Shown: piece after piece, positions 53,381 through 62,423 of the stretch
Numbering within the stretch: the first letter of the stretch is position 1
How the letters are laid out: each line of letters opens with the position of its first letter
Source: Ruminococcus sp.
GTDB taxonomy: Bacteria > Bacillota > Clostridia > Oscillospirales > Ruminococcaceae
DNA: 64,000 nucleotides
Direction: 5' to 3'
Assembly: GCA_018376535.1 (NCBI GenBank)
Contig: JAHABC010000009.1
Location: 1-64,000, forward strand
The notes under the pieces: model-generated
Seen by the model: only the letters and a program-made list of their open reading frames with translations
The model's database searches: none
What the model was told of the DNA's origin: nothing
Made by a program: the position numbers and the translations under genes

Positions 53381-54538
53381 CTATCCTGATATGCTAACTA
53401 ATGCTTTACCTATGGATTTACCTAGCAATTGTCCCGCATATCTTACTTGTTCAAGAGTACTTCCATGAGTTCCCACTTCTATTAAAAGACTGCCAGTGGT
53501 TAAATTTTGATTATACTTTCTATAATCGAACAGTATAGGTCTAGCGAAGTCGCCGTAATCGGAATAGATTTGATTTTGTAATAGACTAGCAAACCTAAAA
53601 TTTTTGATATAGTTAGGCATATCCATAGTACCGTCATCACAACCAGATATTATCATAATTTGAGCTGATTTTTTACCATCTATTTCAACTACTGGTTGTA
53701 ATAGGTTGCCATCACGGGAAAGTGCATCACGGTGGATATCCAATACAACCTTTATACTAGGATATTCATTTAGTATATTTTGAACGGTTACGGCACTTCT
53801 TTCATAAGAACCTGTATAAGATGGGTAATCGTGAACGGTAGTACTATGTATGGTATTTATCCCTAAATTTTGAAGTTCATTAGTAATAGCGTCGCCAATC
53901 ATGACTACATTTTTAGAGTTATCTGTAGTACGATATGAAAAAGAGTTATCATAATAGGTACGTTCAAAGGGTTCAAAACTTTCGGTGGTGTGAGTGTGCA
54001 TTATCAGTACTTGAGGTTCATTTGAGTTTAAATCTATAGTAAAATCGGGTAGATTTTTACTTTCGTTCGCTAGAACGTTATTAGATATACTAGTTACATT
54101 CTTTACTAATGCTCCACTGCTCAAGGTTACATATTGATTTCCTGAATAGTTATTAAATATGGTTTGAACTACTTCTCCACTATGATTAGTTAGTGTATCT
54201 AAATTTGGATATGGCTTTTCACCTGCATTTTTATTGAACTTTTCATCAAAGAAGTTAAAATCGGAGGTATCATTTAGAGAGTAGTTCCAACCTAAACCAT
54301 TAGATATAATATCATTACTCCAATCGGAAGTTGTTTCTTGAACTATTTGAGGTGCTGGAATAGTATCCTTATCGGATAGTATAATATCTTTAGAACTTTC
54401 TCCAATAGTAGTGTTAGCCAATCTGTTAGCTGTAACCGATACGTTTGGTACTATCTTCATAATTACAGAAGATATAAATGGTGAACTTATTATAATCCCT
54501 AATGATATCAAAGTGTTCTTTAATTTTTTGTACTTCAA
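53381..54538 (-). CDS. spoIIP: Stage II sporulation protein P
   Basis: 385 residues. SpoIIP is the peptidoglycan amidase/endopeptidase that, with SpoIID and SpoIIM, drives engulfment of the forespore. An N-terminal membrane segment (about 8-25) is followed by a linker and the amidase domain with VLIMHTHTTESF, IKVVLDIHRDAL and LLIEVGTHGSTLEQV, giving the zinc ligands His, Glu and His. The TTG start has GGGAGGT 8 nt upstream. Expression in the mother cell under sigma-E is expected from the family. Confidence 0.94.
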   Translation of the reverse strand: MKYKKLKNTLISLGIIISSPFISSVIMKIVPNVSVTANRLANTTIGESSKDIILSDKDTIPAPQIVQETTSDWSNDIISNGLGWNYSLNDTSDFNFFDEKFNKNAGEKPYPNLDTLTNHSGEVVQTIFNNYSGNQYVTLSSGALVKNVTSISNNVLANESKNLPDFTIDLNSNEPQVLIMHTHTTESFEPFERTYYDNSFSYRTTDNSKNVVMIGDAITNELQNLGINTIHSTTVHDYPSYTGSYERSAVTVQNILNEYPSIKVVLDIHRDALSRDGNLLQPVVEIDGKKSAQIMIISGCDDGTMDMPNYIKNFRFASLLQNQIYSDYGDFARPILFDYRKYNQNLTTGSLLIEVGTHGSTLEQVRYAGQLLGKSIGKALVSISG

Positions 54539-54663
54539 AGTGAATACCTCCCTAATACTTTGTATTTATAATATTATATTAATAATGTGTTCAATTTAGA
54601 ATTATTATATATAAAGTTAAATATAATTATAGTATACAAAGTGTTTTAGAGGTGGAATATATA

Positions 54664-55539
54664 ATGTATATGTGTTTTAGTTTTAAAAAGTTCGTATCTT
54701 TGATATTGATATCTGTTATAGTATTTACATCGTGTTGCATAGGAATATCTGCGTTTGGAAAAGAAGAACTTACTAAAGATAAAGGCGTATTTTTGCCTAT
54801 AATAATGTATCATAGTATTATAGATAACCCATCGGCGTGTAATGACTATACAGTTACTCCTAGTATTGTGGATAACGATTTTAAATATCTAAAAGAACAC
54901 GGATACCAAACAGTAACTATTCAAGATTTATTAAACTATATCCAATTAGATACTCCATTACCAGAAAAGTGCGTCATGATTACCGTAGATGACGGTTTTT
55001 ATAATAACTATGCTTATTTAGTTCCAATATTGCAAAAGTATGAATATAGTGCTATAATATCGTTTGTAGGAGAGTTCACCGATATAACTGCTGTAAATGA
55101 CCCTCATGTGCTAGAGTACTCATATTGTACTTGGGAAGATATACAATCCATGTTAGATACTGGCGTTATTGAGTTAGGAAATCATACATATAGTATGCAC
55201 TCTAATGATGTTAGAAAAGGTTGTTCTAAGCTATCGTACGAAACGGAGCAAGAGTATCAAAGCATATTAGCATCTGATGTGGGAAGACTTCAAAATGAAT
55301 TTAAAGAACATTTGGGAGTAGTTCCGCAAGTGTTTGCTTATCCGTATGGATATATTAGCAAGGAAAGTAAATCCGTGTTGAAAGAGTTGGGTTTTAAAGC
55401 TACTCTAACTTGCTACGAAAAACCTAACTACATAACTAAAGATTTAAACTGTCTTTTCGGACTTGACCGTTACAACAGAAGTGCAAACTATTCTACTCAA
55501 GATTATATGAAAAAGTTACTTGGAGATTTTTATGAGTAA
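54664..55539 (+). CDS. Polysaccharide deacetylase (NodB/CE4 domain), secreted
   Basis: 291 residues with a signal sequence (about 8-30) whose SCC could also be lipidated. The NodB motifs are TVDDGFYNN (catalytic Asp and metal Asp), LGNHTYSMH (metal His pair) and AYPYGYI. It would remove acetyl groups from cell-wall glycans. A close similarity to spore-related or PdaC-type enzymes fits the divergent spoIIP. The ATG at 54664 follows TAGAGGTGG; an in-frame GTG at 54652 overlaps it. Confidence 0.9.
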   Translation: MYMCFSFKKFVSLILISVIVFTSCCIGISAFGKEELTKDKGVFLPIIMYHSIIDNPSACNDYTVTPSIVDNDFKYLKEHGYQTVTIQDLLNYIQLDTPLPEKCVMITVDDGFYNNYAYLVPILQKYEYSAIISFVGEFTDITAVNDPHVLEYSYCTWEDIQSMLDTGVIELGNHTYSMHSNDVRKGCSKLSYETEQEYQSILASDVGRLQNEFKEHLGVVPQVFAYPYGYISKESKSVLKELGFKATLTCYEKPNYITKDLNCLFGLDRYNRSANYSTQDYMKKLLGDFYE

Positions 55540-55927
55540 ATATGTTAAAAAAGTTTTAGTTAGTATATCGCCAATTGCGATTGTACTATCTATGTATGTA
55601 TTAAAGATAGTGTATCAAAATTTTATTGATGGAAAATTTTTACCGTGTTGGTTTAATCTACTTACTGGATATCTTTGTCCAGGGTGTGGAGGTACTAGAA
55701 GTTTTTTCTTATTAATGCATGGCGATATAATATCTAGTTTTAAGTATAACGCATTCGTTCCGACTATGGTTATATTCGCTATTATATCCTACATTAGATT
55801 ATTCTTGAAGGTTGTATTAGAGAAAAATATCACTGTTTTTCCAAAAGATGACCGTTTTGTATACATTCCGTTAGTGCTATTTTTGATATACTTTGTACTT
55901 AGAAATATAATTCCCATTAGTATATAG
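55532..55927 (+). CDS. DUF2752 membrane protein
   Basis: 131 residues with three membrane helices. The family motif CPGCGGTRSFFLLMHGD lies in the loop after the first helix and has two cysteines of unknown purpose. The ATG at 55532 overlaps the deacetylase stop by 8 bp and follows TGGAGAT, so translation is coupled. Function of the family is unknown. Confidence 0.88.
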   Translation: MSKYVKKVLVSISPIAIVLSMYVLKIVYQNFIDGKFLPCWFNLLTGYLCPGCGGTRSFFLLMHGDIISSFKYNAFVPTMVIFAIISYIRLFLKVVLEKNITVFPKDDRFVYIPLVLFLIYFVLRNIIPISI

Positions 55928-55968
55928 TATGGCTATATTTTAGATATTAATTCAACGGATAAAAAATA

Positions 55969-55999
55969 AAGGGCAACATATAATTAATGTTGTCCTTTT
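55969..55999. terminator. Bidirectional terminator
   Basis: 11-bp stem AAGGGCAACAT / ATGTTGTCCTT with one G-T pair and T6 to the right, between convergent units. Confidence 0.75.
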
Positions 56000-56006
56000 T
56001 TGTATT

Positions 56007-57005
56007 TTAAAGAGCAATCTGCATGGTGTTATTAGATGTAATATTATCATTAAATCTATTGATAATTTCCTGTTTTAAATCTTTCATACAGATGCTATAG
56101 CTATCTTTAGGAATAAAACCTCCTGCCATGAACGAATGTCCTCCACCACTTCCGATACCTTGCAACGCACTAGAGGTTATCTTTCCAGCGTCTAGCACCT
56201 TTGGAACTTTAGAACGTGTGGATATCTTTAGACCATTCTGTCTAACGGAGTATACTATAGAAAAGTCTATTTCATCTAAAGATAGTATAAAATCGGATAT
56301 CTTTGAAATTAAGGTATCTGGACAATGAAAAGGGATATCTGCAAAACCAATCCTATTTTGAATGTGAATGTTTTCAATTGCCGTACCATATGCTTTTAAA
56401 TCTTGAATGGTTAGGGAAGTCTTAGACATTTCAGAAAGGAAATCATTATTGGCGAGTTTGTAAAGGTATGAATATGCTTGAATATCCAAATCTTTAACGC
56501 CTCTAGTAAGATTAGCCGTATCAGTTTGAATACCATACATCAAAGCTGTAGCGATATTTTTAGGCATATCTATATTAGCGTTTATGTAGTAACTTGCTAT
56601 TATAGAAGAACATGAACCGACAAGTCTAATATCCTTATATAGATACTTGTATCTAATAAAGGTCGGGTGATGGTCTATACAAGCGACTTCATTACCTATG
56701 ATATCATCTAAATTGGAGTTATGTTTTTGACTATCTATATTTATAATGTAGTCGTCATCTTTAAGAGAAGTTAAACTATCCACATTGACGATATCTATAC
56801 CTAAAGATTTACATAGCTTTTCAGTGGATAATCTTTCAAGTATTCCCTTGTAACAGATAATACTATCTATATCATACTGTTTTAGAAAATATTGCAATCC
56901 AAATGATGATGCAATAGCATCACCATCTGGGAAGTTATGAGGTTGTATATATATAACGTCATTTTTTTTCTTTAGTAGTTTAACTAATAAATCGGATAAT
57001 ATCAT
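56007..57005 (-). CDS. DHH-family phosphoesterase (NrnA-like)
   Basis: 332 residues. The DHH domain has HNFPDGDAIASS (metal Asp), the Asp in IINIDSQKHN and the signature CIDHHPT; the DHHA1 domain ends with GIGSGGGHSFMAGG. NrnA-type enzymes degrade short RNA (nanoRNA) or dephosphorylate pAp. The gene follows the GH2 gene by 6 bp and is the last of the DtxR-LCP-GH2-DHH run on the minus strand. Confidence 0.9.
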   Translation of the reverse strand: MILSDLLVKLLKKKNDVIYIQPHNFPDGDAIASSFGLQYFLKQYDIDSIICYKGILERLSTEKLCKSLGIDIVNVDSLTSLKDDDYIINIDSQKHNSNLDDIIGNEVACIDHHPTFIRYKYLYKDIRLVGSCSSIIASYYINANIDMPKNIATALMYGIQTDTANLTRGVKDLDIQAYSYLYKLANNDFLSEMSKTSLTIQDLKAYGTAIENIHIQNRIGFADIPFHCPDTLISKISDFILSLDEIDFSIVYSVRQNGLKISTRSKVPKVLDAGKITSSALQGIGSGGGHSFMAGGFIPKDSYSICMKDLKQEIINRFNDNITSNNTMQIAL

Positions 57006-57011
57006 TATACA

Positions 57012-59840
57012 TTATAACACTTTCTTTAAAGTTTGAGCGTCTATTTCATGGGTTGGATTAAAGTCCTCTGATAGCACATAATCGGTGATACTCTTTACAA
57101 AAGATTTAACTTCTGGTTCATCTTGAATTTCGGAAACTCTGCTAGTGCATACTAATAGTTTGCCTTTGCCAAGTTTACATTCAAAGAGTATTCCTAATTT
57201 ATGATTTCTTTCAAAGTTGTCAATCATTTGAACAATAGGGAAGAAATCTTTAGGAGTATCGTCTAATATAGCACAATCGGAGTTAGTTACTATGTTGTAC
57301 CATTGTGGTGTGGAGTAAAATTCACTTGGAAATTCAGCTAAAGATTTATGTTTGTTATCTATTAACAATCCCATAGTACCTACTGGGATTTCACGGTTCA
57401 TACTTTCGGATATGGTTCTAAACATTGGATAACACCAAAAATCTGTACAGTAAAAGCCTTGTATTTTTTCTTTAATCTCATTAGGATATAGTATAGCCTT
57501 AGTACAATCGCCACTATTGAAGGCTTGTATAACCTCATCGATATTAGTAGATATCATAAAGTTATCGTTGATATTGTGTGTTGGAGTTAAGTCGTTATTT
57601 TTTGGATATATCATAAAGTTATAACATTTTTCTATATCAGTATCCTCAATATTTAGGACGAAAGTCAACTTAATTGGACTTTCACACTTAGGCATATCGA
57701 ACTCAACAGAACCCAATCTAACTAGACCGTAAACATCGTAAGGTATAGATATCATACCCTCATAGATGATAGCATCACCATCACAAATTTTCCAAGTTAT
57801 AAATTTATTTTCAAGTTTAGACTGCCTAAAGTAACTTAAAAGAATGTTACTCTTGAAGTGTTCTTCTTCTTGATATACATACTTATCAAATTCGCCTAAA
57901 AGGACGGCATCGGAACAGAATGAACGCCATTCTTTAGCAGATACTATACCTTTGCTATCCATAAAGGCATCTAATATTCCAACTAGAGCAGTTCCCTGAC
58001 CTGTAAAATCTTGGATATCTAAAAGTTGGAAACCTGCTAGATACTTTGAACGGAATGCACTTTCTAACTCAGTTTTGTAACATTCAACGGCGAGTTTTCC
58101 ACTAGCTTGGAAAAATTTATCAGCAAGAGATAACATTCCCTTATCTTCAAGACGCTTTTTGAACACTTCAAAGTTACGAGCCTTTAGAACTCCAGTATAC
58201 TTATCTATTTCCTTAAAGTTAGGAAAAGTTTCATATTGACCTATCTCATGCGATACCACTGGAACGTGTGGAATAAATTCGTTTTCTAGTTCATCAGCTT
58301 TGATTAACTTTACACCAGTTCCATATTGAATTTTAATATATCCATTTTCATCTACGGCACTGGTATTAGATTTAACCTTATCATTTGGAAGTATACTATT
58401 ATCATAGTTCATATTAGCAGATGGTCGCATAGTTTGAACGTATCCTAGAGGCTTATCGCACATAGCATAAGAACCTCTTATTTGACGTTCTATGCTAAAT
58501 CTAACACCTGAAAAGAAATCATCTTCCTCCACAATACATGGATACCATTGGAAATTATTACTTCCTTGAGTATATAAGTGTCTGTTATCTACAGATTTAT
58601 AACCTTTTATTATATCATTCATACGATTTTTATCGCCCCAAAGTTCATTACCCAATGAGAACATTACAAAACTAGGGTGATTTCCATAAGTATCTAATAT
58701 TCTAAAACCTTCTTGAATTAAAAAAGATTGTTCTTTTTCGTTGTAGTTTTCGTCATCTACACCCGATAGAGTTCCCCAAAAGTTTATTTCTGGTTGTAGA
58801 TATATACCTACTAAATCTGCACCAGTGAAAGCCTCATCTGGAGGGCAACAGGTATGAAAACGATAGTGATTTATTCCATAAGATTTAGCTATCTTGAATA
58901 TTCTAACCCACTCATCTATGTCAGTTGGAGCGTATGCAGTTATAGGGAAAATCATGCCATCGTGTTTACCTCTGAGCATGGTTTTAGTTCCATTGATTAA
59001 AAAGCTATGTTCATCTTTTGAAAACTCTCTTAAACCAAAAGATACGGTTCTTTTACCTCCCATTGAGTATACAGATAGTACATATATCACTGGATTGTAT
59101 TCACTCCAAAGTTGAGCATCTTTGCCAAGTTCAAGAGTTATTTCAACGTTATTATTTTCATCAGTAGATACATCAAAGTTCTGAGTAGTAATAGCTTTTC
59201 CATAACCATCTATAGACCTAATAACGCCTTCTATTATTATGCTAGTATTTACTTTTTTGGAATACTGCACCTTTAATAGAGCGGTCTTATTATGTATATT
59301 TGGATATATTTTTATATTTTGAATATGGCAATCATTGAATATTTGAATTTCCATTCTGCCAGTTATACCGTTCCAATTAGTTTGAGTATCTGGAGAAGTC
59401 ATATGACCACCAGAAGTAGCATATTCGGTATTATTTACTAAAATAACGATTTCATTATCACCAGTAACTAAGTATTCTGATATGTTATATATATGTGGAG
59501 CAGATAGACTATCTAATTCCTGTAGTTGATTACCATTAATCCAAACGATAGTTTTTCTAGTGCGTTCCAAAAATAGATGTACACACTTATTTTCAAGATT
59601 TTCTTCAATATTAACAACCTTTTTGAACCAAGCAAAGCCTTCAAACTTGTATTCTTCAGTTAAAAAGCCTACTTCCGTGTTAGTATTAACTTGACCTTTT
59701 TTCTCACAAGCAGTAGTAGATGGTAAGTTAATAGTATCATCAAAGAAATCAGCAGATTTAAAGTTATCATTAACTAAGCCAACCTTATTAGTATCAAGTT
59801 TAAAGTTCCAAGAACCTGAAATATCATATAATTTTTGCAT
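57012..59840 (-). CDS. Glycoside hydrolase family 2 enzyme, cytoplasmic
   Basis: 942 residues, no signal peptide. The N-terminal jelly-roll (ISGSWNFKLDT; FAWFKKVVNI; HLFLERTRKTIVWING) and immunoglobulin-like domain lead to a TIM barrel with acid/base Glu399 in FSLGNELWG and a likely nucleophile Glu532 in VVSHEIGQY. HFLINGTKTMLRGKHDG is the usual entry strand. About 350 extra C-terminal residues form a glutamine-amidotransferase- or galactose-binding-like module I cannot name. Substrate (galactoside, glucuronide or other) is open. It sits after an LCP gene, which is not a sugar-utilisation context. Confidence 0.9.
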   Translation of the reverse strand: MQKLYDISGSWNFKLDTNKVGLVNDNFKSADFFDDTINLPSTTACEKKGQVNTNTEVGFLTEEYKFEGFAWFKKVVNIEENLENKCVHLFLERTRKTIVWINGNQLQELDSLSAPHIYNISEYLVTGDNEIVILVNNTEYATSGGHMTSPDTQTNWNGITGRMEIQIFNDCHIQNIKIYPNIHNKTALLKVQYSKKVNTSIIIEGVIRSIDGYGKAITTQNFDVSTDENNNVEITLELGKDAQLWSEYNPVIYVLSVYSMGGKRTVSFGLREFSKDEHSFLINGTKTMLRGKHDGMIFPITAYAPTDIDEWVRIFKIAKSYGINHYRFHTCCPPDEAFTGADLVGIYLQPEINFWGTLSGVDDENYNEKEQSFLIQEGFRILDTYGNHPSFVMFSLGNELWGDKNRMNDIIKGYKSVDNRHLYTQGSNNFQWYPCIVEEDDFFSGVRFSIERQIRGSYAMCDKPLGYVQTMRPSANMNYDNSILPNDKVKSNTSAVDENGYIKIQYGTGVKLIKADELENEFIPHVPVVSHEIGQYETFPNFKEIDKYTGVLKARNFEVFKKRLEDKGMLSLADKFFQASGKLAVECYKTELESAFRSKYLAGFQLLDIQDFTGQGTALVGILDAFMDSKGIVSAKEWRSFCSDAVLLGEFDKYVYQEEEHFKSNILLSYFRQSKLENKFITWKICDGDAIIYEGMISIPYDVYGLVRLGSVEFDMPKCESPIKLTFVLNIEDTDIEKCYNFMIYPKNNDLTPTHNINDNFMISTNIDEVIQAFNSGDCTKAILYPNEIKEKIQGFYCTDFWCYPMFRTISESMNREIPVGTMGLLIDNKHKSLAEFPSEFYSTPQWYNIVTNSDCAILDDTPKDFFPIVQMIDNFERNHKLGILFECKLGKGKLLVCTSRVSEIQDEPEVKSFVKSITDYVLSEDFNPTHEIDAQTLKKVL

Positions 59841-59854
59841 AATACACCCCTATG

Positions 59855-60943
59855 TTAATAAATAGTTTTACTTAAAAAGTCGATATTAGCATTGCAATCG
59901 ACTATAATTACAGATTGTCCATCTATCTTATCGTAGTACCAAGTGTTGTCGGCTGGAATTCTTTGCTGAGAGATATCGTAGTTTATTATAAATGGTGCTT
60001 GTAAAGATAATCCATACATTTCAATAGAACTCATATTAGTACTTACTTCCGATGCTACAACATTAGCAAAGTTACCAACTCTAAAGATATTAGGAGTTTT
60101 AAGTCTATCTACAATAGCATTTATTACGATTCTTTGACGTTGAGTTCTTTCAAAGTCAGCATCACCGACGTATCTAATGCGACTATAAGTAAGAGCTTGT
60201 TTTCCGTTTAGATGTACATCACCACTTTCAGTAAGAAGTCCATCTAACTTATCATCACCAGCAATTTTGTTACCCTCGCTCATTAGAACGTTGTTTATTT
60301 CGTTCAATTCGCTATCGGATATAGTAACGTCTACGCCACCTACGGCGTTTACAATACTCATAAATGATTTAAAATCTATAATGATACACTCATCGACATC
60401 TATTGAGAAGTTGCTTTCAATAGTATCTAGTAGTAGACTAGCACCTCCATGGGAGTATGCTGAATTTAATTTACCATATCCATAGTCTGGTATAGATAAG
60501 TACATATCTCTCATAAAAGATGTCATAGTCAACTTTCTATCCACGCTATTAATGGATAACAATACCATACTATCGGAACGACCTATATCATTAGCAGAAC
60601 GACCATCTGTACCAATAAGTAGAATGTTCTTAACTTTTAGACTACTTAATGTCACATTATTAGAATAGTTTCTGTCATCTAAAGATATTTTATCTACCTT
60701 ATTGATTAGCAATATCGCTATAAGCGAATATATAACGAATACACATATTAGGATATTAAACAACTTTCTAAAAAAACTCTTTATTGGGTGACGGCTCTTG
60801 ATGTTCTTATTTTTTTTAGATTTACTATTCTTATGCTTTACATTGACATTATTATCATTAGAATAGTTTTGATTAAAGTCTATTTCTTGAGTATCTGTCA
60901 TATTGGAGTAGTTTTTATCTTTTTTATTGCTATTGGTAGACAA
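59855..60943 (-). CDS. LytR-CpsA-Psr family cell-wall ligase
   Basis: 362 residues. A long charged, Asn/Lys-rich cytoplasmic N-terminus (about 1-55), one membrane helix (about 58-80), then the LCP domain with NILLIGTDGRS, SDSMVLLSI, SFMRDMYLSIP, KLNSAYSHGGASLLLDTIE, VDGVDV-like VGGVDVTI, LNGKQALTYSRIRY and RTQRQRIVI. The Arg/Asp residues bind polyprenyl pyrophosphate. LCP proteins transfer teichoic acids or capsule polymers to peptidoglycan. It starts 15 bp after the DtxR-type gene, in the same operon. Confidence 0.93.
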   Translation of the reverse strand: MSTNSNKKDKNYSNMTDTQEIDFNQNYSNDNNVNVKHKNSKSKKNKNIKSRHPIKSFFRKLFNILICVFVIYSLIAILLINKVDKISLDDRNYSNNVTLSSLKVKNILLIGTDGRSANDIGRSDSMVLLSINSVDRKLTMTSFMRDMYLSIPDYGYGKLNSAYSHGGASLLLDTIESNFSIDVDECIIIDFKSFMSIVNAVGGVDVTISDSELNEINNVLMSEGNKIAGDDKLDGLLTESGDVHLNGKQALTYSRIRYVGDADFERTQRQRIVINAIVDRLKTPNIFRVGNFANVVASEVSTNMSSIEMYGLSLQAPFIINYDISQQRIPADNTWYYDKIDGQSVIIVDCNANIDFLSKTIY

Positions 60944-60958
60944 AATATCACTTCCTTT

Positions 60959-61345
60959 TTATTTGGAACTATTTTTTTCAAAATTTTTCAAAAAATCTTT
61001 TAATTTGATGCACGTTTCATCACTTATGACGTGTTCTATCTTACAAGCATCTTGTTCGGCAACCTTTTCCGATACGTTTAAACATTCTATAAAGAATGTT
61101 TTCAGTAGAGTATGTCTATCGTATACAGATGACGCTTTTTTCAAGCCTGTTTCTGTCAACCTAATTTGACCATCATTTTCGATAATTATTAAACCTTCCG
61201 ATTTTAATATGCCTACTGCTCGGCTAACACTAGCCTTCGAATAGCCCATTTCTGTAGCTACATCTATAGAACGAACATAAGAATTATTTTTGGTAAGTAG
61301 TAGAATAGTTTCTAAGTAGTCCTCACCTGATTTATATACTGGCAT
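60959..61345 (-). CDS. DtxR/MntR-family metal-dependent repressor
   Basis: 128 residues. Winged helix (SIDVATEMGYSKASVSRAVGILKSEGLIII) plus dimer domain with the metal-site residues Glu in ETILLL, Cys/Glu/His in DACKIEHVI. The missing C-terminal SH3 domain matches the short MntR-like members. Iron or manganese would be the co-repressor. It is the first gene of the run and has a palindrome downstream of its -10, suggesting autoregulation. Why an LCP gene follows is unclear. Confidence 0.9.
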   Translation of the reverse strand: MPVYKSGEDYLETILLLTKNNSYVRSIDVATEMGYSKASVSRAVGILKSEGLIIIENDGQIRLTETGLKKASSVYDRHTLLKTFFIECLNVSEKVAEQDACKIEHVISDETCIKLKDFLKNFEKNSSK

Positions 61346-61365
61346 AATATTAATCCTTTCTAACC

Positions 61366-61382
61366 ATAATATTTAATATTAT
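61366..61382. promoter_or_regulatory. Operator-like palindrome at the DtxR-type promoter
   Basis: ATAATATT-T-AATATTAT, a perfect 17-bp palindrome covering the edge of the -10 and the likely transcription start of the regulator operon. Confidence 0.5.
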
Positions 61383-61409
61383 TCTACCATAAATGATTAT
61401 ACTTTTCAA
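61381..61409 (-). promoter_or_regulatory. Promoter of the DtxR-LCP-GH2-DHH run
   Basis: Minus strand: -35 TTGAAA (61404-61409), 17-bp spacer, -10 TAGAAT (61381-61386). Confidence 0.6.
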
Positions 61410-61614
61410 GTGTTTTTTTATAAAAGTACAAATTACAGAGGTTTTTTCAAAAAAAATTATCTATTTTCACATATTTGCAACAAGAATATATTATTTAAAA
61501 AATATTTCCAAAAAATTCATTTCCAATAGATTTGTATTATATTTAAATATTATACCAATAATTATAGTAGCATAGAAACTCTATGTTAATATTGTAAATC
61601 GTGAGGTTATTGCC

Positions 61615-62388
61615 ATGGCATATAATAAAGTAGTTATATCTGGAATAAATACATCTTCGATAACCGTCCTTAAAGAGGACGAAAAGATTGCTCTACTTAA
61701 AGAGTACAAGAAAACTGGTAGCAAAGTCGCTAAAGATAAGTTGATAAATGGAAATTTAAGATTAGTACTATCTGTTATACAGAAGTTCGTTGGCAGAGGT
61801 GAGGAAGTAGATGATTTGTTTCAAATTGGTGTAGTCGGATTAATTAAAGCTATCAATAATTTTGATTTATCCAAAGAAGTTAAATTTTCTACCTATTGCG
61901 TTCCCATGATTAGTGGCGAACTTAGAAGGCATTTAAGGGACTATAATCATATTAAAGTAAGTCGTTCCATGAGGGATTTAGCATATAAATCCATACAAGC
62001 TAAAGAACTATTGACTACTACTTTACAACGTGAACCGACTATCGAAGAAGTCTGTAAGGAAGTTGGTGCTGAAAAGTATGAAGTGGTTACGGCTCTAGAA
62101 AGTATTTGTGAACCTGTATCTTTATATGAGCCAGTATTCTCCGATAGTGGAGATACTCTATACGTTATAGACCAAATAGGAGATAATCAAAGTGCTAACG
62201 AATGGATTGACGATATTGCTATTAAAGAGGCTGTTAATACGTTATCTAGCAGAGAAAAAAAGATTTTGAATTTAAGATTTTACAGAGGTAAAACTCAAAT
62301 AGAAGTTGCTAATGAAATTGGAATATCTCAAGCACAAGTATCTAGGTTAGAGAAGAACGCTATAAATAGAATAAAATCTGCAATATAG
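61615..62388 (+). CDS. sigG: RNA polymerase sporulation sigma factor SigG
   Basis: 257 residues. YNKVVISGINTSSITVL is the SigG-specific N-terminus that binds anti-sigma factor. Region 2 shows NLRLVLSVIQKFVGRGEEVDDLFQIGVVGLIKAINNFD and FSTYCVPMISGELRRHLRD. Region 4 ends REKKILNLRFYRGKTQIEVANEIGISQAQVSRLEKNA. SigG directs late forespore transcription. The start ATG follows GTGAGGTTATTGCC. I saw no clear sigma-F promoter in the AT-rich gap upstream (61410-61614). Confidence 0.94.
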   Translation: MAYNKVVISGINTSSITVLKEDEKIALLKEYKKTGSKVAKDKLINGNLRLVLSVIQKFVGRGEEVDDLFQIGVVGLIKAINNFDLSKEVKFSTYCVPMISGELRRHLRDYNHIKVSRSMRDLAYKSIQAKELLTTTLQREPTIEEVCKEVGAEKYEVVTALESICEPVSLYEPVFSDSGDTLYVIDQIGDNQSANEWIDDIAIKEAVNTLSSREKKILNLRFYRGKTQIEVANEIGISQAQVSRLEKNAINRIKSAI

Positions 62389-62391
62389 AAA

Positions 62392-62423
62392 AATATCGGG
62401 CAACTTTAGAGTTGTCCGATATT
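62392..62423. terminator. Bidirectional terminator
   Basis: 14-bp stem AATATCGGGCAACT / AGTTGTCCGATATT with one G-T pair and a 4-nt loop, between convergent sigG and mcrC. The mcrC stop codon abuts it. Confidence 0.85.
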
